Positions 19,099 to 28,273 of a stretch of 62,456 nt of DNA are shown here, piece by piece (the first letter of the stretch is position 1; the number at the start of each line of letters is the position of its first letter). The translations under genes and the position numbers were made by a program. The stretch spans positions 1 through 62,456 of the forward strand of contig JACRDB010000094.1 in assembly GCA_016218725.1 (NCBI GenBank). The letters run 5' to 3'. Source of the stretch: Deltaproteobacteria bacterium (GTDB lineage Bacteria > Myxococcota_A > Polyangia > Polyangiales > Ga0077539). The notes beneath the pieces are model-generated. The model worked only from the letters and a program-made list of their open reading frames with translations, was not told the DNA's origin and did not search any database.

Positions 19099-20024
19099 CA
19101 GGGCTGGAAGTGCCCCTCGCGCGAGTCACACGCCAGGAGCGCGCCGTTGTTGGACGGGTGGAACACCAGGAAGGTCGCGCACATCTCCTCGGGCCAGAGC
19201 ATGCGGTGCGTGGTGGTGTTGTTGAAATCGCAGATGGTCCGCAGGTGGTCCGTGGGCATCACGTGCAGCTCCTGCGGGAACCGCACCACCGGGAAGTGGT
19301 CCCGCAGCGCCGCGGTCCAGTCCGAGTCGTAGAGCACCCGGGTGTTCCCGCCGGACACCAGCTCCAGCCGGAAATGGCTCCCGTACTCGTGCATGTGCGG
19401 GATCGCCCAGGGGATGTTCATCTCCGCCGGGAAGGTGCAGTCGATCACCCGCTGGGTCCGCGTGCGCGCCGGCAGGTCCAGCCCCAGGTCCACCTCGGTG
19501 AAGGCCCCCGCGATGCGCTCCACGCGCTCCCGCGGCAGGAGCTCCAGGTTGATGTAGTCCCGCGCCGCCAGCGCCGCCGTGCCGCTGTTCACGTAGTGGG
19601 ACTGCACATACAGCCGCGCTCCCCGCGGGATCCGGAGGGCCATCCCCGGCGCCAGGGTGATGCCCACGCCGTCCGCGGTGCCCACCCCCACGAAGCGCAC
19701 ATTGCCCATGTCCTCCGGCGTGCACTCGTGCGGGTCGTCCCGGAAGGGGGTGGTACCCTCCACGTAGTACAGCATCGTGTGGTGCCCGCCCCGCGTCTGG
19801 TACGACGCGCTGGCCTGCACGTACAGGTCCTGCGTCACCTCGTAGGGCACCCTCATGCACCAGAACACCTCCCGACCCGCCGGGATCGAGAACCCCGGCG
19901 TCGCGAGCTGGATCCCGCTCCGCGGCCCGGGCGGAGGCCCCGCCGCGGGCTCCCCACCGCCGCAGGACAACAGACTCGCGAGGGCCGAAGCCCCAAGCCA
20001 GGGGTGCTTTCGCATGGTTCGCAT
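19098..20024 (-). CDS. PHM/DBM-like copper type II monooxygenase-fold lipoprotein
   Basis: 308-aa predicted lipoprotein (lipobox LLSC) related to the protein at 4815-5846. Copper ligands by family alignment: H81-H82 (GGHHTMLYY), H143 (QSHYVNSG), H210 and H212 (IPHMHEYG) and M281 (WPEEMCATF), so both copper sites seem intact. The N-terminal strand set (GFSIPAGREVFWCMRVPYEVTQD) is the usual beginning of the catalytic core, while the first protein has a longer spacer. Start ambiguity: ATG at 20024 or 20015; both give a signal peptide. Substrate unknown. It ends at the edge of the nested palindrome. Confidence 0.82.
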   Translation of the reverse strand: MRTMRKHPWLGASALASLLSCGGGEPAAGPPPGPRSGIQLATPGFSIPAGREVFWCMRVPYEVTQDLYVQASASYQTRGGHHTMLYYVEGTTPFRDDPHECTPEDMGNVRFVGVGTADGVGITLAPGMALRIPRGARLYVQSHYVNSGTAALAARDYINLELLPRERVERIAGAFTEVDLGLDLPARTRTQRVIDCTFPAEMNIPWAIPHMHEYGSHFRLELVSGGNTRVLYDSDWTAALRDHFPVVRFPQELHVMPTDHLRTICDFNNTTTHRMLWPEEMCATFLVFHPSNNGALLACDSREGHFQP

Positions 20025-20086
20025 GAGTACGGGCCGCACCGTGCACCGGATTCGCCCCGCGCACAACACCCCCTCCATGGACGAAT

Positions 20087-20105
20087 TTCGGCCATTGTGG
20101 CCGAA
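20087..20105 (-). terminator. 8-bp hairpin downstream of PSI-like lipoprotein gene
   Basis: Perfect inverted repeat ttcggcca/tggccgaa with a 3-nt loop, starting about 20 nt beyond the stop at 20125 on the minus strand. The following bases are ttcgtcc rather than a clean T-run, so termination is plausible but unproven. Confidence 0.4.
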
Positions 20106-20124
20106 CATGGCCCTTCGGGCGTGG

Positions 20125-20910
20125 TTACATTCCGATGGCGGCGCACTCCGTGGAGCAGGCGCTGCGGCAGGTCCCGCACGAACACTCGATCACGGCGTTG
20201 AAGCGCGGGTTCGAGGCGCAGGCGGGGGGAACCGGGTTGGCCGTGAAGCACTCCAGGCACATGGAGTCCGAGACGCATGCGGACCCGACCGAGGCGCATG
20301 CCTCCGTGGCGCAGGCGCGGCACATGGGGGAGATAAACACCCCGCCGCCGTCCGGGGGGGGCGGGGAGCCCCCGCACATGCTGGAGGTCCAGGCCCAGGG
20401 CGAGGCGCCGCAGGAGGCGCCCGTGGGGCCGCTGGAGGTGCCCACATAGCACCGGTTGTTGCACCAGCCGCAGTTGGAGCGGGCGGTGCAGGTGGAGCAG
20501 TTGGTGGCCGAGCAGCCGCCCGGAGGGGGCGGCGGCGGGGGTGGCGTCACGCCCCCGTCCCGGGGCGGCGTCCCCATGAGCTCGCAGGGGCCGCCCGCGG
20601 TGAGGCATGCCGAGCAGCTCATGCCACACCCCGCGGCGCAGCTTGTCTGGACGCACTGGTGGCATGCGGCGGTGACGGAGCTGGTCTGGCAGGTGGAGAC
20701 ACATTGTCCCATGGTGCCCACGATGGTCCCGAGGCAGGCCACCAGGCTCGTGCAGGACCGCTCGCACTGCCCCGGGGTGCTGCCGGTCTCCGTCGCGGCG
20801 GCGTCTTCGGGGGGAGGGGAGAAGGTCCCTCCGGAGGCGCCTCGGGCGCTGCACCCGAGGAGGACGAGGAGCATGCACGCCCGACCCATGGACGACCCTG
20901 AAGTACGCAT
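20125..20910 (-). CDS. Cysteine-rich lipoprotein with PSI-like module
   Basis: 261-aa predicted lipoprotein (lipobox VLLGC). Two cysteine-rich regions (about 50-105 and 170-260) flank a polyproline linker. The segment CSTCTARSNCGWCNNRC near the middle has the spacing of plexin-semaphorin-integrin (PSI) cysteine modules. About 30 cysteines in all, so a disulfide-rich surface protein; partner unknown. ATG at 20910 chosen, but ATG at 20889 (MGRACMLLVLLGC) would make an equally good signal peptide. Confidence 0.7.
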   Translation of the reverse strand: MRTSGSSMGRACMLLVLLGCSARGASGGTFSPPPEDAAATETGSTPGQCERSCTSLVACLGTIVGTMGQCVSTCQTSSVTAACHQCVQTSCAAGCGMSCSACLTAGGPCELMGTPPRDGGVTPPPPPPPPGGCSATNCSTCTARSNCGWCNNRCYVGTSSGPTGASCGASPWAWTSSMCGGSPPPPDGGGVFISPMCRACATEACASVGSACVSDSMCLECFTANPVPPACASNPRFNAVIECSCGTCRSACSTECAAIGM

Positions 20911-20984
20911 GGAGCGTACGCTACCAGGATCCGGGCGGCCCGCCAGAGGGGCAGCGGGGCCGACCCGGGGGCCACCCCAGCCCG

Positions 20985-21755
20985 TCAGGGGCGCTCATCA
21001 ATCAGGGTGCCGACGTCCTCGCCCTTGAGCACCCGGGCGATGTTCCCGTGGGCGCTGAGCTTGAACACCCGGATCGGGAGCTTGTTGTCCCGGCAGAGGG
21101 TCAGGGCCGTGCTGTCCATCACCTTGATCTTGCGGGCCAGGAAGTCATCGAAGCTCAGCCGCCGGAAGAACTCCGCGTCGGGGTGCTGCTTGGGGTCCCG
21201 GTCGTAGACGCCGTCGACCTTGGTGGCCTTGCAGAGGGCGTCGGCGTGGATCTCCATGGCCCTGAGCGCCGCGGCGGTGTCCGTGGAGAAATACGGGTTC
21301 CCGGTGCCCGCGGCGAAGAGCACCACCCGGCCCTTCTCCAGGTGGCGCACGGCCCGGCGGCGGATGTACGGCTCGGCGATCTGCTGCATGGCCAGGGCGG
21401 TCATCACCCGGGTGGGCACCCCCCGCTTCTCCAGCGCGTCCTGGAGGGCCAGGGCGTTCATCACCGTGGCCAGCATGCCCATGTAGTCCGCCTGCGAGCG
21501 GTCCATCCCCGAGGCCGACGCCCCGAGGCCCCGGAAGATGTTCCCCCCGCCCACCACCAGCGCGAGCTGCACCCCGAGCTCCCTCCAGGCCTGCGTGAGC
21601 TCGTCCGCCAGGAGCCCCACGGCCCCGGCGTCCAGGCCGAAGCCCCCCTCCCGCGCACAGAGCGCCTCGCCGGACATCTTGAGCAGGATGCGCCGGTACT
21701 TCACCCCCGGCGCCAGCGGTGGCACCGGCGCGTCGCGTCGAGGTTCAATGGGCAT
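20985..21755 (-). CDS. pyrH: UMP kinase
   Basis: 256-aa amino-acid-kinase-fold enzyme that phosphorylates UMP to UDP. Signature segments: YRRILLKMSGEAL (phosphate-binding Lys), VVGGGNIFRG, MDRSQADYMGMLATVMNALALQDALE, GTGNPYFSTDTAAALRA, KVDGVYDRDPK and the C-terminal GTLI. Length matches bacterial PyrH apart from about 17 extra N-terminal residues (MPIEPRRDAPVPPLAPG). In many genomes pyrH sits with tsf and frr; here neither neighbour is present. Divergent from the PHP-domain gene across 72 bp. Confidence 0.95.
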   Translation of the reverse strand: MPIEPRRDAPVPPLAPGVKYRRILLKMSGEALCAREGGFGLDAGAVGLLADELTQAWRELGVQLALVVGGGNIFRGLGASASGMDRSQADYMGMLATVMNALALQDALEKRGVPTRVMTALAMQQIAEPYIRRRAVRHLEKGRVVLFAAGTGNPYFSTDTAAALRAMEIHADALCKATKVDGVYDRDPKQHPDAEFFRRLSFDDFLARKIKVMDSTALTLCRDNKLPIRVFKLSAHGNIARVLKGEDVGTLIDERP

Positions 21756-21827
21756 GGTGCGGGGTTCCTACCGCATTCCCGGCCCGGTGGGAACTCACCT
21801 CTCCGCGGGCGTGGTAGAAGGTGCTCC

Positions 21828-24437
21828 ATGCGTAGCTTGCCTTGTGTGTGGGCCCTGGCCCTGGGCTCCCTCCTCGGGTGCGGTGAGCGCACCCCCACGG
21901 ACGGCGGCGTCGATGGCGCCGCCCCGGATGCCACGCCGGACACGCCCCCGGCGAGGTGTACCCGCACCTTCACCTTCGAGCCCGGGGACCTCAACGGCGC
22001 CCCGGAGCCCCTGGCGGTCACCGCCGGGCAGAGCCGCGCCGGGCGCCTGAGGGCCATGGACCTCCCCAGGGATCGCACCGGGCTCAGCGTGCTCTCCGCC
22101 GGGGACTTCGTCCTGGCCAACGCCCGCGTCGCCGTGATGATCGAAGACGCCGGCCCCTCGGCCCTCTATGACCCCTGGGGGGGGCGCCCCGTGGGCGTCG
22201 CCCGCGTCCGGGACGGGAGCCTGGTGGACGCCGCGGACTTCAACGAGCTGATCTTCGGCCTCGGGCGCTACACGGTCCAGACCCGCACGGTCTCCGTGCT
22301 CAGGGACGGTCGCGCGGGGGGCCCCGCCGTGGTGCGCGCCGTGGGCACCTTCCGGGCCGTGCCCTTCGTCGACGAGTTCGCCCGCGCGCTCGCCCCGCAG
22401 GACTACGGGGACATCGAGGCCGCCGTGGACTATGAGCTCGCCCCGGACAGCGACAAGGTGGACGTGGTGCTCACCCTGGGCAACCCCAGGCCCGACGCGG
22501 TCACCGTGCGCACCGTGCTCCACGCGTTCTTCCAGCGCTACCGCATGCCCTTCTACAGCCCGCTCACGGGCTTTGACAACAGCATGCCACGGCCCTCGCC
22601 GTGGGTGGGCTTCATTGATGACAACGCCATGTCCTGGGCCTGGCGCACCGCCGGGGGACCGCTCACCTCGCTGGTGTCCGTGTCGGGCTTCGACGCGTAC
22701 ACGGGCCCCGCCCTCACGCTGGAGGCCTGCGACCAGACGCGCATCCCCTTCGCGTCCCTGGTGGCCGGAGGCCCCGGGCTCGACGGGCTCCGCGAGGCCA
22801 TGGCCCGCGTGGAGGGCGTCACCCTCCGGGAGGTCTCCGGCACCGTGGTGGACGCCTCGGGGATGCCCGCCGCGGGCGTCCGGGTGCACGCCACCCGCAT
22901 GGACGGCGCCTCGCACCTGTCCCGCGCAACCACCGACGCCGCCGGGGCCTTCACGCTCCACGTCCCCATGGAGACCGTGCAGCTCCGCGCCTTCCGCCCG
23001 GGGCACCCGGTCGTCGGGCCCGTGGAGGTCCCCGTGGGCAACACCGCCGCGAGGCTCACCCTCGGGCCCTCCGGAGCGCTGCACCTCCTGGTCACCGAGG
23101 CCGGCTCCATGGCGCCGCTCCCGGTGCGCGTGCAGGTGCTCCCCGCCGCGGGGGACGCCCCGTCGCTCCCGCGCTCGCACGGCGAGCTGGACTACGGCAG
23201 CCGCAGGGTCCACGTGGCCTTCCCGGTCAACGGCGAGCTGCGCCTGCCGCTTGCCCCGGGGCGCCACCAGGTGATCGTCTCCCGCGGCGGAGAGTACGAG
23301 CTGTCCAGCACCGAGGTGACCGTCGCCGCGGGGATGACCGCGGAGCATGCCGTGAGCCTCCGGCGCGTGGTGGAGACGCCCAACGTGCTCTGCGCGGATT
23401 TCCACATCCACACCAACCGCTCGCCGGACTCGCCAGACCCGGCCCTCTTCAAGCTCGCCGCCGCCGCGGGCGACGGGCTCGAGATCGCCGCCCGCAGCGA
23501 CCACGAGTACGTCGCCGACTGGGCCGAGCTGGTGTCGTCCATGGGCCTCGCCCCGTGGGTCTTCGGCTTCCCCTCGCTGGAGCTCACCACCTTCGCCTGG
23601 GGGCACTTCGGGGTGATCCCGCTCCTCCCCGTCGCGGGCCAGAACAACGGCGGCACCTTCGACTGGGTAGGCCGCCGCCCGCCGGAGGTCTTCGCCGAGG
23701 TGCGCCGCCGCCCGGAGGCCCCCACGATCATCATCAATCACCCGAGCGGCGCCGCCGTGGCCGGGGCGTATTTCACCGCCGCGGGCTACAGCGCCGCCAC
23801 CGGCGCCGGCCGCGCGGAGATGTGGGACACGGCCTTCACCGCCGTGGAGGTCTTCAACGCCAGTGACTTCGAGGGCAACCGCATGGGCACCGTGCGCGAC
23901 TGGTTCGGGATGCTGAGCAACGGGCGGAGGGTCTTCGCCGTGGGCTCCTCGGACAGCCACGGCGTGCACCCCAACTCCCCCGTGGGCTACCCCCGGACGT
24001 GCATGTACCTCGGCACCGACGACCCCCGCCGCGCCAGCGCCACCGCCATCCGTGACGCCGTCGCCCAGGGACGCTCGTACATCTCCGGCGGGATCTACCT
24101 GGACGTCCAGGCCCCGGGCGGCGAGGGCCCCGGCCAGAGCGTCTCGGGCACGGGCCCCATGGCGCGCCTCCGGGTCTCCGTGCAGGCCCCCGCCTGGGTG
24201 GACTGCAACCGCCTCGAGGTCTACGTGGACGGCGCCGCCCAGCCCGCCATGACCCTCGGCATGGCCCAGCAGGACCCCATGAACCCCACCGTGCGCTTCC
24301 GCGGAGAGGTCACCGCCCCCATCGCCGCGGGCGGCTCCTGGGTGCTCGTGGTCGCCAGCGGCACCCGGGACCTGGCCCCGGTGCACCCCAACAAGCGCCC
24401 CTTCGCCGTGTCCAACCCGATCTTCTTCCAGCGTTGA
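21828..24437 (+). CDS. CehA/McbA-type PHP metallohydrolase lipoprotein
   Basis: 869-aa lipoprotein (lipobox LLGC). About 500 residues of strand-rich domains come first, including carboxypeptidase-regulatory-like folds (VSGTVVDASGMPAAGVRV). The PHP catalytic part starts near residue 524 with DFHIHTNRSPDS, followed by ARSDHEYVADW, IIINHPSG and GSSDSHG, the metal-binding His/Asp pattern of CehA/McbA-like hydrolases. The reaction may be phosphoester, carbamate or amide hydrolysis outside the cytoplasm; substrate unknown. First gene of a rightward unit, and its TGA overlaps the next gene's TTG. Confidence 0.84.
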   Translation: MRSLPCVWALALGSLLGCGERTPTDGGVDGAAPDATPDTPPARCTRTFTFEPGDLNGAPEPLAVTAGQSRAGRLRAMDLPRDRTGLSVLSAGDFVLANARVAVMIEDAGPSALYDPWGGRPVGVARVRDGSLVDAADFNELIFGLGRYTVQTRTVSVLRDGRAGGPAVVRAVGTFRAVPFVDEFARALAPQDYGDIEAAVDYELAPDSDKVDVVLTLGNPRPDAVTVRTVLHAFFQRYRMPFYSPLTGFDNSMPRPSPWVGFIDDNAMSWAWRTAGGPLTSLVSVSGFDAYTGPALTLEACDQTRIPFASLVAGGPGLDGLREAMARVEGVTLREVSGTVVDASGMPAAGVRVHATRMDGASHLSRATTDAAGAFTLHVPMETVQLRAFRPGHPVVGPVEVPVGNTAARLTLGPSGALHLLVTEAGSMAPLPVRVQVLPAAGDAPSLPRSHGELDYGSRRVHVAFPVNGELRLPLAPGRHQVIVSRGGEYELSSTEVTVAAGMTAEHAVSLRRVVETPNVLCADFHIHTNRSPDSPDPALFKLAAAAGDGLEIAARSDHEYVADWAELVSSMGLAPWVFGFPSLELTTFAWGHFGVIPLLPVAGQNNGGTFDWVGRRPPEVFAEVRRRPEAPTIIINHPSGAAVAGAYFTAAGYSAATGAGRAEMWDTAFTAVEVFNASDFEGNRMGTVRDWFGMLSNGRRVFAVGSSDSHGVHPNSPVGYPRTCMYLGTDDPRRASATAIRDAVAQGRSYISGGIYLDVQAPGGEGPGQSVSGTGPMARLRVSVQAPAWVDCNRLEVYVDGAAQPAMTLGMAQQDPMNPTVRFRGEVTAPIAAGGSWVLVVASGTRDLAPVHPNKRPFAVSNPIFFQR

Positions 24438-25012
24438 AGCGCCACGCCCTCGCCCTGGCCACGCTCTGCCTGGCCTGCTGGCGCGACCCCGCACCCCCCT
24501 CGCGCGCGCCCGCGCGTACGCCCGAGGGCGCGCTCGCGCGCGTGCGCGAGGCCCTGGTCACCGGGAGCCCCCCGCTGGACAGCACCGCGGACACGCGCTC
24601 CCTGGCCCGGGGGCGCTTCCTGGCGCAGACCGTGCGTATCGTTCGGTACGCCGAGGAGAACCCGCTGACGGAGCATGCCTGGGAGGTGGCCCTGGCGGAC
24701 CTGGAGCCCTCGTCCGAGCCCTCGCGCGCGCTCGCGCACGCGCGACCGTGGCTGGGCGACGGGCGCTGCCGGCGCATGCGGGAGGTGCCGGTGCCCGAGG
24801 ACCTCCGGGCGCTCCCGCCCACGGACCCCTCGTGGCCTGCGGCCGGACAGAGGCTCCGCGCGCTTGTCGGGGAGCGGCTCCGGGGAGTGGTCGCCGGGGA
24901 CTACCGCTGCGGCAGCGGGCCCGTGTTCCGCGCTCATTTCCTCCGGGGCTCCGGCGGGATGTACCTCGTGGGCGCGCTGGAGGCGCCGCCCGGGGAGCCT
25001 GGTCGGCCTTGA
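24434..25012 (+). CDS. Small lipoprotein, unknown function
   Basis: 192-aa protein beginning at a TTG that overlaps the previous stop (TTGA). The leader MKRHALALATLCLAC is a plausible lipoprotein signal (Cys15). The mature part is charged and Arg/Leu-rich with three further cysteines and no recognised domain. The 4-nt overlap indicates translational coupling with the PHP lipoprotein, so both may act at the same membrane site. No alternative start gives a better signal peptide. Confidence 0.65.
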   Translation: MKRHALALATLCLACWRDPAPPSRAPARTPEGALARVREALVTGSPPLDSTADTRSLARGRFLAQTVRIVRYAEENPLTEHAWEVALADLEPSSEPSRALAHARPWLGDGRCRRMREVPVPEDLRALPPTDPSWPAAGQRLRALVGERLRGVVAGDYRCGSGPVFRAHFLRGSGGMYLVGALEAPPGEPGRP

Positions 25013-25046
25013 CCGGGTGGGGCCTCGGGTGGTCGTATCGCCCGCG

Positions 25047-26411
25047 ATGAAGATCGCCGTCACCGGCGGGGCCGGGCAGCTCGGCACCGAGGTCCTCCGG
25101 AAGCTCCTGGCGCTGCGCGCGGTGACCGAGGTGCGCTGCCTGGACCTGCGGCCCCCGGCGGCGGCGGGGACCAAGCTCACGCACCACCCGGTGGACGTGC
25201 GCTCGCCCGCGCTGGAGGGGCTCTTCGAGGGCGTGGACGCCGTGGTGCACCTGGCCTTCCTGGTGGTCACCTGGGCCCCGAGGGAGCGCTTCTGGAGCGT
25301 CAACGTGGACGGCAGCCGGAACGTCTTCGAGTGCGCCGCCAGGCGTGGGGTCAAGCAGGTGGTGTACACGTCGTCCATCGCGGCCTACGGCGTGGTCAAG
25401 GGCCACCCGGTGCCCCTGGTGGAAGACTCGCCCCGGGTGTGCCAGCAGGAGTTCCCCTACAGCGCGTGCAAGCACGCCGTAGAGGCCTTCCTCGACGACT
25501 TCGAGCCGAGGCACCCGGGACTCGCCGTGGCGAGGCTGCGCCCGGCGATTCTCTTCGGCCGGGTGATGGACCACCCGCTCGGGTACGGGCTCCAACGAGG
25601 CACCCTCGGGGACCTCGGGGAGAGCCCCATGCCCGTGGTGTGGGACGAGGACGTGGCCGACGCGGTGGTGCTGGCGGTCAAGAAGGGCGCCCGCGGCGCG
25701 TTCAACCTCGGCGCGGAGGAGTGCGTGCCCGTGAGGGAGCTCGCCCTGGCCGGGGGGCTCAAGACCGTCAAGGTCCCTCGCCCCGTCGCCCTCGCGCTGG
25801 CGAGGGCCTCGCCCACGCTGGAGCGCATCGGGCTCGGGAGGGCCTTTGATCCCGCGTGGCTGGAGCACCACGAGCCGGTGATGGTGATGTCCAGCGAGAA
25901 GGCCCGGAGGGAGCTCGGGTGGGCCCCCTCGTGCCCCACGGCCCGGGACGTGATCCAGCGGCACGTGCGCGTGGTGCCCCGCCGGACGGACCCCAGGATC
26001 CGCGCGTTCTTCGCGGCGGTGGGCCTCGGGGCGCGCGTCAAGCCCCTGCCCGCGGACGCCCAGAGGCTCACCGTGCGGCTCCATGTGAACCTCACGGGCC
26101 CCGGGGGGGGGGACTTTGCCCTCCGCGTGGCCGAGGGGAAGCTCACCGTGGGCAGCGGGGTCCCCAGGCCCCCGACGTGCGTGTTCACCTGCACGGACAA
26201 GGTCTTCCTGGATTTGTGCGCGGGCCGCGTGGACTACGCCTCGGCGCAGCTCACCGGGAGGCTCCGCGTCGAGGGCTCGCCCATGGACGCGATGGTGCTC
26301 CAGGGCGCGCTCCAGCAGTTCCGCCGGGACGAGCCCGGCCCCGGAGGCGCCGTGGCCCGAGGCCTCCGGCGCTGGATCGCCGCAGAACCCCAGGGAGGAG
26401 CCCCCACGTGA
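25047..26411 (+). CDS. SDR epimerase fused to SCP2 sterol-carrier domain
   Basis: 454-aa two-domain protein. Residues 1-310 are an extended SDR: Rossmann motif GGAGQLG, YTSSIAAYG, active-site YSACK, and RPAILFGRVMDH. Residues 345-440 look like an SCP2 lipid-binding fold (VRLHVNLTGPGGGDFALRVAEGK, CVFTCTDKVFLDLCAGR, LTGRLRVEGSPMDAM). This suggests an NAD(P)-dependent dehydrogenase/epimerase for a lipid substrate carried by its own C-terminal domain, like 3-beta-hydroxysteroid dehydrogenase-type enzymes. ATG at 25047 fits the Rossmann start. The stop overlaps the LLM gene's GTG by 4 nt. Confidence 0.83.
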   Translation: MKIAVTGGAGQLGTEVLRKLLALRAVTEVRCLDLRPPAAAGTKLTHHPVDVRSPALEGLFEGVDAVVHLAFLVVTWAPRERFWSVNVDGSRNVFECAARRGVKQVVYTSSIAAYGVVKGHPVPLVEDSPRVCQQEFPYSACKHAVEAFLDDFEPRHPGLAVARLRPAILFGRVMDHPLGYGLQRGTLGDLGESPMPVVWDEDVADAVVLAVKKGARGAFNLGAEECVPVRELALAGGLKTVKVPRPVALALARASPTLERIGLGRAFDPAWLEHHEPVMVMSSEKARRELGWAPSCPTARDVIQRHVRVVPRRTDPRIRAFFAAVGLGARVKPLPADAQRLTVRLHVNLTGPGGGDFALRVAEGKLTVGSGVPRPPTCVFTCTDKVFLDLCAGRVDYASAQLTGRLRVEGSPMDAMVLQGALQQFRRDEPGPGGAVARGLRRWIAAEPQGGAPT

Positions 26412-27478
26412 AGTTCTCGATCTTCTTTGAGATGCAGCTCTCGGAGCCCACGCCCGAGCGCGAGGCCCAGTGCTTCCGGGACTGCGTGGACCAGGCGGTG
26501 CTCGCCGACGAGCTCGGCTACCACTGCGTGTGGGAGGTCGAGCACCACGGGCTCTACGAGTACTCGCACTCGTCGGCGCCGGAGGTGTTCCTGTCCTTCG
26601 TGGCGGCGCGCACGAAGCGCATCCGGGTGGGGCACGGGGTGACGCTCCTGCCGTGGCGCTACAACCACCCGATTCGTATCGCGGAGCGCATCGCCGTCCT
26701 GGACATCCTCTCCGGGGGGAGGGTCAACTGGGGCACGGGAAAGAGCAGCTCGCTGGTGGAGCAGCACGCCTTCGGGCTGGACCCGAAGGAGCTCCACGAC
26801 CAGTGGGCCGAGGCCCTGGAAATGATCCCGCGGATGTGGTCCCAGGACGTGTTCACCCACAAGGGGCGCTTCCTGGAGGTGCCCCCCACGCAGGTGATCC
26901 CGAAGCCCGTACAGAGGCCCCACCCGCCCATGTTCGCCGCGTGCTCCAAGCCCGAGAGCGCCGCCGCGGTGGGGCGCCTGGGCCTCGGGGCGCTGAACTT
27001 CGCCTTCGGCGCGGACGACTACCTGGCCGACAAGGTGCGGGAGTACCGCAAGGCCGTGGCGGCGGCCAGCCCCGTCGGGCGCCAGAAGAACGACCATTTT
27101 GCGTGTACGCCCGCCACGCTCGTGCTGGACGACGACCGCAAGGCGTGCGCCTACGGCCTCCGTGGGGCGCGCTTCTTCCTGGAGAGCCTGTCTACGTATT
27201 ACCTCTCGCAGAGCCGCCCGGTGGGGCCTTTGAAGGTGCCTCGGGACTTCCTGCCCGATGATGAACTGGCCCAGGCGATGGCCCTGCGCAACACCGAGGG
27301 CTCGCAGGTGGCGACCATCGTGGGGGACCCCGGGAGCGCGCGGGAGACCGTGCAGCGCTTCAAGGACATCGGCGTGGACGAGCTGATCCTGGTGATGCAG
27401 ATGGGGACCGTGCCCCACGCGCTGATCATGGAGTCCCTGCGCACCTTCGCGGAGAAGGTGATGCCGCACTTCGGGTGA
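26408..27478 (+). CDS. LLM-class flavin-dependent oxidoreductase
   Basis: 356-aa bacterial luciferase-like TIM barrel (FMN/F420 class). Typical segments: MKFSIFFEMQ, ELGYHCVWEVEHHG, RIRVGHGVTLLPWRYNHPIRIAERIAVLD (in part), GRVNWGTGKSSS, PKPVQRPHPPMF and VGDPGSARETVQRFKDIGVDELI. The GTG start overlaps the previous stop (GTGA) and has a good ggagg upstream. Coupled to an SDR-SCP2 fusion, it probably acts on the same hydrophobic substrate in oxidation or reduction; this is inferred from context. Confidence 0.88.
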   Translation: MKFSIFFEMQLSEPTPEREAQCFRDCVDQAVLADELGYHCVWEVEHHGLYEYSHSSAPEVFLSFVAARTKRIRVGHGVTLLPWRYNHPIRIAERIAVLDILSGGRVNWGTGKSSSLVEQHAFGLDPKELHDQWAEALEMIPRMWSQDVFTHKGRFLEVPPTQVIPKPVQRPHPPMFAACSKPESAAAVGRLGLGALNFAFGADDYLADKVREYRKAVAAASPVGRQKNDHFACTPATLVLDDDRKACAYGLRGARFFLESLSTYYLSQSRPVGPLKVPRDFLPDDELAQAMALRNTEGSQVATIVGDPGSARETVQRFKDIGVDELILVMQMGTVPHALIMESLRTFAEKVMPHFG

Positions 27479-27487
27479 GGCAGGAGG

Positions 27488-28219
27488 TCAGTAGTCGGTG
27501 ACGGTGGCCAGGAGGCCGAAGCCCAGGTTGTTCCAGGCGCTGCCGTCGCGGTCCGGGACGCGGGAGTAGAGCACCTGACCGGCGACCCCGAGGGTCCAGC
27601 GCTGGGTCAGGAGCCACTCCTTGCCGGCCAGGATGTTGACGCCGCCGCCCACGAGGCTCTCCCCGTAGGAGGTGACGCCGCCGGGGGTGGTGATGGAGGT
27701 CTCCACCACGGCGAGGCCCGCGACGATGGAGATATACCCCAGGAAGGGCATGAGGTAGTAGGTGAAGCCGCCGCCGACGAGGGCCTGGGTGATGGTCCTG
27801 GCGGTGATGGCCGCGGTGGTGGTGCTGCCCGAGGTGGTGTACTCCGCGGACGGGGAGAAGGTGCCGGTGAAGGCCACGTTCCCGTGGACGGCGAAGTTGT
27901 CCGCGACGGTCCAGCCGCCGGCGACCTCGCCCAGGAGGGCGGGGCCGGTGAGCCGGAAGTCCCCGGAGCTGGTGTTCACCAGGTGGATGCCGACGCCGCC
28001 GCCGAGGCCCCCGCGGAAGAAGAACCCGGTGCGCACCCAGGTGGCGGTGTTCACCTGGTAGCTGGCCGGCTGGACCACCGTCTGGGTGGTGTACACGGGC
28101 TGCGCCTCCACGGTGCCCTGGTAGTACACCTGCGCCCCCGCCGCGCCCGGGATGGCCGTCAGGGCCGCGCCCAGCACCACCCCGAGGAACCCTCTTCGAA
28201 GACTCGTCCGTTGTCCCAT
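27488..28219 (-). CDS. Outer-membrane beta-barrel protein
   Basis: 243-aa exported protein with signal peptide MGQRTSLRRGFLGVVLGAALTAIPGAAGA. The mature part alternates Gly/aromatic strands (GFFFRGGLGGGVGIHLVN, GEVAGGWTVADNFAVHGNVAF, GGGFTYYLMPFLGYISIVAG, FGLLATVTDY) consistent with an 8-stranded OmpA/OmpX-like barrel, ending in an aromatic residue as barrel substrates for BAM do. Good Shine-Dalgarno gaggag before the ATG. Convergent with the LLM gene. Specific role unknown. Confidence 0.75.
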   Translation of the reverse strand: MGQRTSLRRGFLGVVLGAALTAIPGAAGAQVYYQGTVEAQPVYTTQTVVQPASYQVNTATWVRTGFFFRGGLGGGVGIHLVNTSSGDFRLTGPALLGEVAGGWTVADNFAVHGNVAFTGTFSPSAEYTTSGSTTTAAITARTITQALVGGGFTYYLMPFLGYISIVAGLAVVETSITTPGGVTSYGESLVGGGVNILAGKEWLLTQRWTLGVAGQVLYSRVPDRDGSAWNNLGFGLLATVTDY

Positions 28220-28273
28220 TGGTCACTCCTCGCGGGGGAGCATACGCCAGGGCACCGGGGGATTGCTCCCTGT

